From assembly GCF_036625195.1 (NCBI RefSeq), contig NZ_JAZKUG010000001.1:124001-188000 (forward strand): a DNA stretch of 64,000 bases, given 5' to 3'. A program made the translations under genes and the position numbers. Below the pieces are notes generated by a model that made no database searches, had not been told where the DNA came from, and was given only the letters and a program-made list of their open reading frames with translations. Positions 9,370 through 17,717 of this stretch are shown here, piece by piece. This DNA is from Accumulibacter sp. GTDB taxonomy: Bacteria; Pseudomonadota; Gammaproteobacteria; Burkholderiales; Rhodocyclaceae. Each line of letters starts with the position of its first letter. Position 1 is the first letter of the stretch.

Positions 9370-10173
9370 TCAGGCGAAGATGGCGTCGATTGCGTGCTCG
9401 AGCGTCTCGCGGATGTCGCGGTCGTCGGTGATCGGACGCACGAGCGCCATGCGGCAGGCGTCGCCGGCAGCGACCCCGTTCCGGATCAGCGTCGCCGCAT
9501 AGACGAGCAGGCGGGTCGACACGCCTTCGTCGAGACCATGCCCCTTGAGGCGGCGCGCGGCAGCGCCGACGGCGACCAGTTGCGCCGCCAACGCGCGATC
9601 GATGCCGCTTTCGCTGGCCAGGATCGTCGCTTCGAGTTCGGCCTCCGGGTAGTCGAAATCGAAGGCGGTGAAACGTTGTTTGGTCGACTGCTTGAGATCC
9701 TTCATCAGGCTCTGGTAGCCGGGGTTGTACGAAATGACGAGCTGGAAGTCCGCATGCGCGCGCAGCAGTTCGCCCTTCTTGTCGAGCGGCAGCGTCCGCC
9801 GGTGGTCGGTCAGCGGATGGATGACGACGGTCGTGTCCTGGCGGGCCTCGACGATCTCGTCGAGGTAGCAGATGGCGCCGATACGCGCGGCGGTGGTCAG
9901 CGGACCGTCGAGCCAGCGCGTGCCGCCCGCTTCCAGGAGGTAGCGGCCGACCAGATCCGAGGCCGTCATGTCCTCGTTGCAGGCCACCGTGATCAGCGGC
10001 CGGTCGAGCTTCCAGGCCATGTATTCGATGAAGCGCGACTTGCCGCAACCCGTCGGCCCCTTGACCATCACCGGCAGGCGGGCGGCGTAGGCAGCGGCAT
10101 AGAGCGCGACCTCGTTGCCCTGCTGGCGGTAGAAAGGTTCCCGGCGAACCCGGTACTGCTCGCTGTCGGTCAT
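9370..10173 (-). CDS. cbbQ: RuBisCO activase AAA+ ATPase CbbQ
   Basis: The 267-residue MoxR-type AAA+ ATPase starts MTDSEQYRVRREPFY. It has Walker A GPTGCGKS near residue 38 and Walker B ICYLDEIVEAR about 70 residues later. The sensor-1 region reads LVISYNPGYQ. With CbbO it forms the motor that remodels inhibited RuBisCO. The frame is open upstream to 10917, but that part overlaps cbbM in another frame; the ATG at 10173 gives the standard family length. It lies 83 bases downstream of the cbbM stop, consistent with one transcript. Confidence 0.95.
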   Translation of the reverse strand: MTDSEQYRVRREPFYRQQGNEVALYAAAYAARLPVMVKGPTGCGKSRFIEYMAWKLDRPLITVACNEDMTASDLVGRYLLEAGGTRWLDGPLTTAARIGAICYLDEIVEARQDTTVVIHPLTDHRRTLPLDKKGELLRAHADFQLVISYNPGYQSLMKDLKQSTKQRFTAFDFDYPEAELEATILASESGIDRALAAQLVAVGAAARRLKGHGLDEGVSTRLLVYAATLIRNGVAAGDACRMALVRPITDDRDIRETLEHAIDAIFA

Positions 10174-10256
10174 TGCCTGCCCCTGCCCAGCCGGCAGCGA
10201 GCCGCCGGCGTGCCGTTGTCGGTCGTCGGTCGGCCCGCGACCGCCGCTCGTTGGTC

Positions 10257-11636
10257 TCAGCGATGCACGCCGAGCCGGTCCCGCCAGCCCGGATGCAGCA
10301 TGTCGGCATCGCCAGGGAAGGATTCGAAGGCGCGGGCGAACTCGCGGTGCTGGCGCGCCCATTCGATCGGGTCGGCGCCGGCCTTCCAGCACTCGTAGGC
10401 CTGCCGCAGCGAGATCGCGCCGGCGGCCGGGCTGTCGATGTGGCCGTACGCGCCGCCACCGGCGGTATTGATGACGTTGCCGTGACCGAGGTTGGCGAAG
10501 AATCCCGGCAGGCGCAGGGCGTTCATGCCGCCCGAGATGATCGGCGTCGTCGGCTTCATGCCGTACCACTTCTGGTGATAGGCCGGACCCTGGTATTCGT
10601 CGCGTTCGATGATGTAGGCGATCGAGCGGTCGTCGGCGTCGCCTTCCATCTTGCCGAAGCCCATCGTGCCGACGTGTATTCCCGAGGCCCCCTGCAACCG
10701 CGCCATCTTCGCCAGGACATAGGCGGTATAGCCGCGCTTCGAGCTTGGCGAGGTGACGGCCCCATGGCCGGCGCGGTGGTAATGCAGATACTGGTTCGGG
10801 TACTGGCGACGCGCGGTGGTGACCATGCCGGGGCCACCGACATAGCCGTCGACGAGAAACGCCACCTTGTCGGCATCCGGACCGAAAGTCTCGAGGATGT
10901 AGTCGGCGCGTGCGCACATCTCGTAATGGTCATCGGCGGTGATGTTGGCGGAGAAGATCTTGGCCTGCCCGGTTTCGTCCTGCGCCCGCTTCATGGCGTC
11001 GTAGACGAGCGGCATGACCTTCTTCATCGGCGCAAAGACCTGGTTGCCCTGTGGTTCGTCGTTCTTGATGAAGTCGCCACCGAGCCAGAACTGGTAGGCG
11101 GCTGCGGCGAATGGTTCCGGGCGCAGGCCAAGCTTCGGCTTGATGATCGTGCCGGCGATGTAGCCACCGTCGCGGATCGGCCGGCCGAGGATGCGCCAGA
11201 GATCGGAGATGTCCTTCGCCGGCCCGTCGAAGAGCTGCAGCGCGCGCTGCGGGACGTGGAAGTCGTAGATCTTGGCGTGCTCGATGTCGCCCATTCCCTG
11301 GTTGTTGCCGATGCACAGCGTCAGGAAGGAGACGATCATCATGCGGCCGTCGGTGACATTGCGGTCGAAGAGTTCGAGCGGATAAGCGATGCGCATCTCC
11401 TCGCTCGCTTCGTCGATGTGGTAGACGAGGGCGTCGACGCCGCGCGTGAAGTCGTCGGTCGTACTCACCTCGACGTTGGTGCCGGTCGACGATTCGGCAG
11501 CGAAGTGGGCGGCTGCCGGCAGGTAATCGTAACCCGCCTTCGGCTTCATCTTGTAAGCGACGAGGATGTGCCGACCACCCTCGATAAGGTCCTCTTCCCG
11601 GAGGCTGAGGTCGGCGTAACGGTTCGATTGGTCCAT
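10257..11636 (-). CDS. cbbM: Ribulose-1,5-bisphosphate carboxylase/oxygenase, form II
   Basis: The 459-residue form II large subunit fixes CO2 on ribulose-1,5-bisphosphate and needs no small subunit; none is encoded nearby. Active-site segments are intact: TIIKPKLGL with the catalytic lysine, GGDFIKNDEPQGNQ containing the carbamylated lysine and metal-binding DE, HYHRAGHGA, loop 6 GTMGFGKMEG with its lysine, and SGGMNALRLPG. The N-terminal MDQSNRYADLSL and the length are as expected for CbbM from beta- and alphaproteobacteria. The start ATG at 11636 is preceded by GGGAGACA. It heads the leftward cbbMQO operon and is divergent from transketolase, the classic arrangement for CbbR control. No cbbR lies inside the window. 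Confidence 0.98.
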   Translation of the reverse strand: MDQSNRYADLSLREEDLIEGGRHILVAYKMKPKAGYDYLPAAAHFAAESSTGTNVEVSTTDDFTRGVDALVYHIDEASEEMRIAYPLELFDRNVTDGRMMIVSFLTLCIGNNQGMGDIEHAKIYDFHVPQRALQLFDGPAKDISDLWRILGRPIRDGGYIAGTIIKPKLGLRPEPFAAAAYQFWLGGDFIKNDEPQGNQVFAPMKKVMPLVYDAMKRAQDETGQAKIFSANITADDHYEMCARADYILETFGPDADKVAFLVDGYVGGPGMVTTARRQYPNQYLHYHRAGHGAVTSPSSKRGYTAYVLAKMARLQGASGIHVGTMGFGKMEGDADDRSIAYIIERDEYQGPAYHQKWYGMKPTTPIISGGMNALRLPGFFANLGHGNVINTAGGGAYGHIDSPAAGAISLRQAYECWKAGADPIEWARQHREFARAFESFPGDADMLHPGWRDRLGVHR

Positions 11637-11639
11637 GCT

Positions 11640-11963
11640 TGTCTCCCTGCGTGGAGGTGGAATAGAGCGAGCGGAACGGGTCTGCGGATCGGAGTGCGCG
11701 CAGTTTAGGTGCTCACATAGATTATTTGAAGTTAAACTTTTTGCAAATTATCGTTAGCGATCACTTTCCAACGAAGCCCCCCCTGTTTCGCCGGCACGTG
11801 CGCCGCGGCCAGACCGGCCTCGCCGCCAACGCCAGCCGCCGCGAGGCGGGCGCGGCCGGCGGCGCGCTGACGGCGCTGCGGCGAGGAAGGTGGCAAAAGT
11901 GCCGCTTTTGGCGGATAATCCGCACATGCGATTCAACCTCCTGCCCCGGACTCGCGAAGCATC
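11640..11963. promoter_or_regulatory. Divergent control region between cbbM and transketolase
   Basis: About 325 bases lie between the two divergent starts. It contains a conspicuously AT-rich island at roughly 11709-11765 (for example TAGATTATTTGAAGTTAAAC) in otherwise GC-rich DNA. This is where the leftward cbb promoter and a LysR-type (CbbR) operator would be expected. I did not identify an unambiguous T-N11-A operator pair, so the regulator is inferred from gene order only. Confidence 0.45.
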
Positions 11964-13946
11964 GTGCCCAAACCATTTTCCCCCCTGACCAGCGTCATCC
12001 GCGCCCTCGCCATGGACGCGGTGCAACAGGCCAACTCCGGTCACCCCGGGATGCCGATGGGGATGGCCGAAATCGCGGAAGTGCTCTGGCGTCGCCACCT
12101 GCGCCACAACCCGGCGGATCCTGGCTGGCCGGACCGTGACCGCTTCGTCCTCTCGAACGGTCATGGCTCGATGCTCCTCTATGCGCTGCTCCATCTCAGC
12201 GGCTACGACGTTTCGCTCGACGACCTGAAGAAGTTCCGCCAGTTCCGCTCGCGGACACCGGGCCACCCCGAGGTCGGGCACACGGCCGGCGTCGAGACGA
12301 CGACCGGCCCGCTCGGGCAGGGGCTGGCCAACGCGGTCGGCATGGCGATCGCCGAACGGATGCTCGCCGCCGAGTTCAACCGGCCCGGGCACGAGATCGT
12401 CGACCACGCGACCTACGTCTTTGTCGGCGATGGCTGCCTGATGGAGGGCATCTCGCACGAGGCATGCTCGCTCGCCGGCACCCTCGGGCTCGGCAAGCTG
12501 GTCGCCATCTACGACGACAACGGCATTTCGATCGATGGCCACGTCGCCGGCTGGTTCACCGACGATACCCGGCAACGCTTCGAGGCCTACGGCTGGCGGG
12601 TGATCGCCGACATCGACGGCCACGACACGCAGGCGATCGACGCGGCGCTGCTGGCCGCTCGCAGCGATGGTGAGCGACCGACGCTGATCTGCTGCCGGAC
12701 GCAGATCGGCTTTGGCGCGCCCAGCAAGGCGGGCAGTCACGACGCGCACGGTGCACCGCTGGGAGCCACCGAAGTCGCCGCGACGCGCGCCCACATCGGC
12801 TGGCCGCACGCGCCTTTCGAGATTCCCGTCGAGGTCTACGCACAGTGGGACGGCCGTGTCCGCGGCAGCTTCTTCCAGGACAACTGGCGGAAGCGCTTTG
12901 CCGCCTACGCCGACGCCTTCCCCGAACTGGCTGCCGAGTTCAGCCGCCGCATCGAGGGTGCGCTGCCGGAAGGCTGGCAGGATGCCGTTGCGGGTTGCCT
13001 GGCCGGAGCTGCCCGTGCCGGCACCATCGCCACGCGCAAGGCCTCGCAAAGCGCCATCACTGCCCTGGCGCCGTGCCTGCCGGAGCTGGTCGGTGGCTCG
13101 GCGGACCTGACCGGATCGAACCTGACCTGGTGGCCGGGCGCGCAAGCGATCACTGGTCAGCAGGGCGGCAACTACATCTACTACGGCGTGCGTGAGTTCG
13201 CCATGACGGCGATCGCCAACGGCCTGGCGCTGCACGGGGGGCTGCTGCCCTACACCGCCACCTTCCTGGTGTTCTCCGACTACGCACGCAACGCCATCCG
13301 CATGGCGGCACTGATGCAGTTGCGGCAGATCATGGTCTATACCCATGACTCGATCGGCCTCGGCGAGGATGGACCGACGCACCAGCCGATCGAGCATCTC
13401 GCCTGCCTGCGACTGATCCCCGGGGTCGACCTGTGGCGGCCGGCCGACGCCGTTGAAACCGCGGTCGCCTGGGTGGCCGGCGTCGAGCGTCGCCACGGGC
13501 CGACCATTCTCGCCCTTTCGCGGCAGAACCTGCCGCTCGTCAGCAGCGCTGCAGCCGCTTCGACGATCCGCCGTGGCGGCTATGTGCTGGCCAACTGCCC
13601 GGCGCCGCGCGTCATCCTGATCGCCACCGGCTCGGAGGTTCGCCTGGCGCTCGACGCACAGCGCGCACTGGCGGCGGACGGCATCGCGGCGCGTGTGGTT
13701 TCGCTGCCCTGCTGCGAGGTTTTCGACCGCCAGGAGCCGGCCTATCGCGACGCCGTGCTGCCGCGAGCGGTGCCGCGGGTGGCGATCGAAGCCGGCGTGA
13801 GCGGCTTCTGGTACAAGTACGTTGGACTCGACGGCGCCGTCCTCGGCATCGATCGATTTGGAGAGTCGGCGCCCGCCGACCAGTTGTTTGACTCTTTCGG
13901 TTTCACCGTGGCCAATGTGGTCAGGATCGTGAAATCACTGCTGTAA
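11964..13946 (+). CDS. tkt: Transketolase
   Basis: The 660-residue thiamine-diphosphate enzyme transfers two-carbon units in the Calvin and pentose phosphate pathways. Family blocks include ANSGHPGMPMGMAEI at the N-terminus, LSNGHGSMLLYALLHL, the ThDP motif region VGDGCLMEGISHEACSLAG, and DSIGLGEDGPTHQPIEHLAC in the pyrimidine-binding domain. The start is a GTG at 11964 (GTGCCCAAACCATTT); no better ATG lies upstream, and the next in-frame ATG at 12012 would delete the conserved N-terminal helix. It opens a rightward block with gap, pyk and fba, divergent from cbbM, so in this setting it probably serves both Calvin-cycle regeneration and central metabolism. Confidence 0.96.
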   Translation: MPKPFSPLTSVIRALAMDAVQQANSGHPGMPMGMAEIAEVLWRRHLRHNPADPGWPDRDRFVLSNGHGSMLLYALLHLSGYDVSLDDLKKFRQFRSRTPGHPEVGHTAGVETTTGPLGQGLANAVGMAIAERMLAAEFNRPGHEIVDHATYVFVGDGCLMEGISHEACSLAGTLGLGKLVAIYDDNGISIDGHVAGWFTDDTRQRFEAYGWRVIADIDGHDTQAIDAALLAARSDGERPTLICCRTQIGFGAPSKAGSHDAHGAPLGATEVAATRAHIGWPHAPFEIPVEVYAQWDGRVRGSFFQDNWRKRFAAYADAFPELAAEFSRRIEGALPEGWQDAVAGCLAGAARAGTIATRKASQSAITALAPCLPELVGGSADLTGSNLTWWPGAQAITGQQGGNYIYYGVREFAMTAIANGLALHGGLLPYTATFLVFSDYARNAIRMAALMQLRQIMVYTHDSIGLGEDGPTHQPIEHLACLRLIPGVDLWRPADAVETAVAWVAGVERRHGPTILALSRQNLPLVSSAAAASTIRRGGYVLANCPAPRVILIATGSEVRLALDAQRALAADGIAARVVSLPCCEVFDRQEPAYRDAVLPRAVPRVAIEAGVSGFWYKYVGLDGAVLGIDRFGESAPADQLFDSFGFTVANVVRIVKSLL

Positions 13947-13967
13947 TTTCTCAAGGAGACCGTTTCA

Positions 13968-14966
13968 ATGACTATCAAGGTAGGCATCAATGGCTTTGGG
14001 CGTATCGGCCGCATGGTTTTCCGCGCTGCCGTCAAGAACTTCCCGGACATCGAGGTGGTCGGCATCAATGACCTGCTCGAACCGGACTATCTGGCGTACA
14101 TGCTCAAGTACGATTCGGTCCATCGCCGCTTCGACGGTGACATCTCCGTCGATGGCAACACGCTGGTGGTCAATGGCAAGAGAATCCGCCTGACCGCCGT
14201 CAAGGATCCCGCCGAGCTGAAGTGGAATGAAGTCGGCGCTGACGTCGTCGTCGAGTCGACCGGCCTCTTCCTGACCCTCGACAGCTGCCAGAAGCACATC
14301 GCCGCCGGCGCCAGGAAGGTCATCCAGAGCGCCCCGAGCAAGGACGATACGCCGATGTTCGTCTTCGGCGTCAATGACGCGACCTATGCCGGCCAGGCGA
14401 TCATCTCGAACGCGTCGTGCACGACCAACTGCCTGGCACCGGTGGCCAAGGTCCTCAATGACAACTGGGGCATCAAGCGCGGCCTGATGACCACCGTACA
14501 CGCCGCCACCGCCACCCAGAAGACCGTCGATGGCCCGTCGAACAAGGACTGGCGCGGTGGTCGCGGCATCCTCGAGAACATCATCCCGTCCTCGACCGGT
14601 GCCGCCAAGGCAGTCGGCAAGGTCATCCCCGAGCTCAACAAGAAGCTCACCGGCATGGCTTTCCGCGTTCCGACCTCGGACGTCTCCGTCGTCGACCTGA
14701 CCTGCGAACTGAGCAAGGAAGCCACCTACGAGCAGATCTGCGCCGCCATGAAGGCCGCTTCCGAGGGTCCGATGAAGGGCGTTCTCGGTTACACCAACGA
14801 GAAGGTCGTGGCGACCGACTTCCGCGGCGAAAGCTGCACCTCGGTGTTCGATGCCGAAGCGGGCATGGCACTCGATGGCACCTTCGTCAAGATCGTCTCG
14901 TGGTACGACAACGAATGGGGCTACTCCTGCAAGGTGCTGGAGATGGTCCGGGTGATGACTCGCTGA
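13968..14966 (+). CDS. gap: Glyceraldehyde-3-phosphate dehydrogenase
   Basis: The 332-residue type I GAPDH begins MTIKVGINGFGRIGRMVFRA with the NAD-binding Rossmann motif. The catalytic cysteine motif ASCTTNCLAP is present, as is the C-terminal WYDNEWGYS. The ribosome site AAGGAG sits at 13953-13958. It lies 21 bases after transketolase, so the two are co-transcribed. A phosphoglycerate kinase gene usually follows it in related betaproteobacteria; here a perfect hairpin and then pyruvate kinase follow instead. Confidence 0.98.
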   Translation: MTIKVGINGFGRIGRMVFRAAVKNFPDIEVVGINDLLEPDYLAYMLKYDSVHRRFDGDISVDGNTLVVNGKRIRLTAVKDPAELKWNEVGADVVVESTGLFLTLDSCQKHIAAGARKVIQSAPSKDDTPMFVFGVNDATYAGQAIISNASCTTNCLAPVAKVLNDNWGIKRGLMTTVHAATATQKTVDGPSNKDWRGGRGILENIIPSSTGAAKAVGKVIPELNKKLTGMAFRVPTSDVSVVDLTCELSKEATYEQICAAMKAASEGPMKGVLGYTNEKVVATDFRGESCTSVFDAEAGMALDGTFVKIVSWYDNEWGYSCKVLEMVRVMTR

Positions 14967-14977
14967 GCGAGTGAGAA

Positions 14978-15003
14978 GGGGGGGCGCCTGCGGGCGCCCC
15001 CCC
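14978..15003 (+). terminator. Perfect 11-bp GC hairpin between gap and pyk
   Basis: The arms GGGGGGGCGCC (14978-14988) and GGCGCCCCCCC (14993-15003) are exactly complementary around a TGCG loop. It sits 12 bases after the gap stop. There is no T-tract, so it may be an attenuator, an mRNA 3'-end stabiliser or a Rho-independent terminator of atypical form, separating gap expression from pyk. Confidence 0.7.
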
Positions 15004-15039
15004 TGGCTGCAGCCGCCAACAACCAACCACAGAAGAAGA

Positions 15040-16479
15040 ATGTCACGAGATACCAAGATCGTCGCCACCCTGGGCCCGGCATCGTCGAGCAGCGAAGTGC
15101 TGGAACGGATGATTCGCGCCGGCGTCGATGTCGTGCGCCTCAATTTTTCGCATGGCACGGCCGACGACCACATCGCGCGCGCCCAGATGGTGCGTGAAGT
15201 GGCGGCCCGCGTGCAACGGCCGGTCGGCATCCTCGCCGACCTGCAGGGGCCAAAGATCCGGGTTGGCAAGTTCGCCGAGGGCAAGATCTGGCTCGAACAG
15301 GGCGCCCGTTTCATCCTCGACTCGCGCTGCGAAGTGGGCGACGGCGAGCGCGTGGGTCTCGACTACAAGGACCTGACGCGCGACGTTTCCGCCGGCAGCG
15401 TCCTCCTGCTTGACGATGGGCGCATCGTCCTCGACGTCGAACGCGTCATCGGCAGCGAGATCTTCACCACCGTTCGTCACGGCGGCGAACTCTCCAACAA
15501 CAAGGGAATCAACCGCCAGGGCGGCGGCCTGTCGGCACCGGCGCTGACGGCCAAGGACATGGACGACATCCGTACGGCAGCGAGCATCGGTGTCGATTTC
15601 GTCGCCGTGTCGTTTCCCAAGAGTGCCGCCGACATGTACATGGCGAAGCAGCTGATCCACGCCGCGGGCGGCCAGGCGGCGACCATCGCCAAGATCGAAC
15701 GGGTCGAGGCCGTGGCGGCGCTGGAGGAGATCATCGCCTCGTCGGACGGCATCATGGTCGCGCGCGGTGATCTGGCGGTCGAGGTGGGCGATGCGGCCGT
15801 GCCGGCACTGCAGAAGCGAATGATCCAGATGGCACGGGAGAAGAACAAGCTGGCGATCACCGCGACGCAGATGATGGAGTCGATGATCCTCGCACCGACA
15901 CCGACGCGGGCCGAGGTTTCGGACGTCGCCAACGCCGTCCTCGATGGCACCGATGCCGTGATGCTCTCGGCCGAGACGGCTTCCGGCAGATATCCGGTCG
16001 AGACCGTCGAAGCGATGACCAGGATCTGCCAGGCCGCCGAGCGATCGGCCGAGGTCACCCTCGACAGTGCCTTCCTCAATCAGGTCTTCACGCGCATCGA
16101 CCAGACGATTTCGCTGGCCGCGATCTGGACGGCGCACCATCTCAAGGTCAAGGCGATCGCCGCGCTCACCGAGTCCGGCGCGACGGCGCTCTGGATGAGC
16201 CGCCTCAACTGCGGCGTTCCGGTCTACGCACTGACCCCGCGCCCCGAAGCGCTGACCCGGATGTGCCTGTACCGCGCGGTCTATCCATTGTTCATGACGC
16301 AGCGACCGACCACCCGCGACGAGCTGCTGCACGATGCCGAGGAACTGCTGACCAGCGCCGGCATCGTCGACAAGGGCGACTTCATCGTCCTCACTGCCGG
16401 CGACCCGATGGGCAGCAGCGGCAGCACCAACACGCTGAAGATCGTCCGGGTCGGCGATCGACAGGCTTACCAGGTCTGA
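15040..16479 (+). CDS. pyk: Pyruvate kinase
   Basis: The 479-residue enzyme converts phosphoenolpyruvate plus ADP to pyruvate plus ATP. It starts MSRDTKIVATLGPASSS. Family motifs include RLNFSHGTADDH, ILADLQGPKIRVGKF, the active-site block IAKIERVEAV, IMVARGDLAVEVG, and ATQMMESMI followed by PTRAEVSDVANAVLDGTDAVMLS in two parts. The frame is open upstream to 14971, but that start falls in the gap-pyk hairpin; the ATG at 15040 has AGAAGAAG just ahead and gives the normal family length. It lies between gap and fba in the same direction. Confidence 0.97.
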   Translation: MSRDTKIVATLGPASSSSEVLERMIRAGVDVVRLNFSHGTADDHIARAQMVREVAARVQRPVGILADLQGPKIRVGKFAEGKIWLEQGARFILDSRCEVGDGERVGLDYKDLTRDVSAGSVLLLDDGRIVLDVERVIGSEIFTTVRHGGELSNNKGINRQGGGLSAPALTAKDMDDIRTAASIGVDFVAVSFPKSAADMYMAKQLIHAAGGQAATIAKIERVEAVAALEEIIASSDGIMVARGDLAVEVGDAAVPALQKRMIQMAREKNKLAITATQMMESMILAPTPTRAEVSDVANAVLDGTDAVMLSAETASGRYPVETVEAMTRICQAAERSAEVTLDSAFLNQVFTRIDQTISLAAIWTAHHLKVKAIAALTESGATALWMSRLNCGVPVYALTPRPEALTRMCLYRAVYPLFMTQRPTTRDELLHDAEELLTSAGIVDKGDFIVLTAGDPMGSSGSTNTLKIVRVGDRQAYQV

Positions 16480-16599
16480 GGGGAGCAGCGAGCTTCCTCC
16501 GGCATCCTCTGCTCGCTCCATGCGGACCATTCTTCCCGGCAAGCCGCACAGGCGGCTTGCCCCGCCCGCCACGGCGGGCAACAACTGGAGATGACAATC

Positions 16600-17664
16600 A
16601 TGCCAATCGTATCGATGCGTCAATTGCTCGACCACGCCGCCGAGAACGGCTATGGTCTGCCCGCTTTCAACGTCAACAACATGGAACAGGTGTGGGCGAT
16701 CATGGAAGCCGCCGCCGAGGTCGACGCGCCGGTGATCATGCAGGCCTCAGCCGGCGCCCGCAAGTACGCCGGCGAGCCCTTCCTTCGCCACCAGATCCTC
16801 GCGGCACTCGAAGCCTATCCGCACATCCCGATCGTCATGCACCAGGACCATGGCCAGTCGCCGGCCGTCTGCATGTCGGCCATCCGCTCCGGCTTTTCGT
16901 CGGTGATGATGGACGGCTCGCTGATGGCCGACGGCAAGAGCGTCGCCTCCTATGAGTACAACGTCGAGGTCACCAGCAAGGTCGTCGAATTCGCCCATGC
17001 CATCGGCGTCTCGGTCGAAGGTGAACTGGGCGTCCTCGGCTCGCTGGAAACGATGCGCGGCGACAAGGAGGATGGGCACGGCGCGGAAGGCACGATGACC
17101 CGCGAGCAACTGCTGACCGACGTCGAGCAGGCAGCCGATTTCGTCAGGCAGACGCAGTGCGACGCACTGGCGATCGCCATCGGCACCTCGCACGGCGCCT
17201 ACAAGTTCAGCAAGAAGCCGACCGGCGACATCCTGGCGATCGACCGCATCCGCGAGATCAACCAGCGCATCCCGAACTGCCACCTGGTGATGCATGGCTC
17301 GTCGTCGGTACCGCAGGAACTGCTCGAGGAGATTCGCCAGTTCGGCGGCGACATGAAGGAAACCTACGGCGTGCCGGTCGAAGAGATCGTCACCGGAATC
17401 AAGCATGGTGTGCGCAAGGTCAACATCGACACCGACATCCGTCTGGCGATGACCGGGGCGATTCGCCGCTATTTCGCCGAGAATCCAACCAAGTTCGATC
17501 CACGCGACTACCTCAAGCCGGCGCGCGAGGCGGCCAAGAAGATCTGTCGCGCCCGCTTCGAGGCCTTCGGTACCGCCGGTCAGGCGAGCCGGATCAAGGT
17601 CATCCCGCTCGACCGGATGGCCGAACGCTACCGTAGCGGCGAGCTGAAGCAGACCGTCGTCTGA
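16600..17664 (+). CDS. fba: Fructose-bisphosphate aldolase, class II
   Basis: The zinc-dependent aldolase of 354 residues joins dihydroxyacetone phosphate and glyceraldehyde 3-phosphate; in the Calvin cycle it can also act on erythrose 4-phosphate. Motifs: AFNVNNMEQVWAIMEAA, the zinc-site block IVMHQDHGQSP, GVSVEGELGVLG, and GIKHGVRKVNIDTDIRLAMTG near the C-terminus. Two ATGs compete: 16591 lies directly against the GGAG ribosome site at 16587-16590, while 16600 has a 9-base spacer and gives MPIVSMRQLLDHA, so 16600 is preferred (the difference is three residues). It closes the tkt-gap-pyk-fba series; the subtype resembles CbbA. Confidence 0.95.
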   Translation: MPIVSMRQLLDHAAENGYGLPAFNVNNMEQVWAIMEAAAEVDAPVIMQASAGARKYAGEPFLRHQILAALEAYPHIPIVMHQDHGQSPAVCMSAIRSGFSSVMMDGSLMADGKSVASYEYNVEVTSKVVEFAHAIGVSVEGELGVLGSLETMRGDKEDGHGAEGTMTREQLLTDVEQAADFVRQTQCDALAIAIGTSHGAYKFSKKPTGDILAIDRIREINQRIPNCHLVMHGSSSVPQELLEEIRQFGGDMKETYGVPVEEIVTGIKHGVRKVNIDTDIRLAMTGAIRRYFAENPTKFDPRDYLKPAREAAKKICRARFEAFGTAGQASRIKVIPLDRMAERYRSGELKQTVV

Positions 17665-17674
17665 TCGAGCAAGC

Positions 17675-17708
17675 AGCGGCTGCGGCGCTCGCGAGGGTTG
17701 CAGCCGCT
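17675..17708 (+). terminator. Inverted repeat after fba
   Basis: AGCGGCTGC (17675-17683) pairs perfectly with GCAGCCGCT (17700-17708) around a 16-base loop, 10 bases after the fba stop and ending just before the next gene. There is no T-run. It is a plausible transcription end or 3' stabiliser for the glycolytic/Calvin block. Confidence 0.45.
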
Positions 17709-17717
17709 TCCTGACCG

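Noticed and set aside
7067..10459. A 1130-codon minus-strand frame covering cbbO and cbbQ
   Set aside because: Only the part from 9355 downward is CbbO. The first 368 codons are out-of-frame translation of cbbQ with no family-like sequence.
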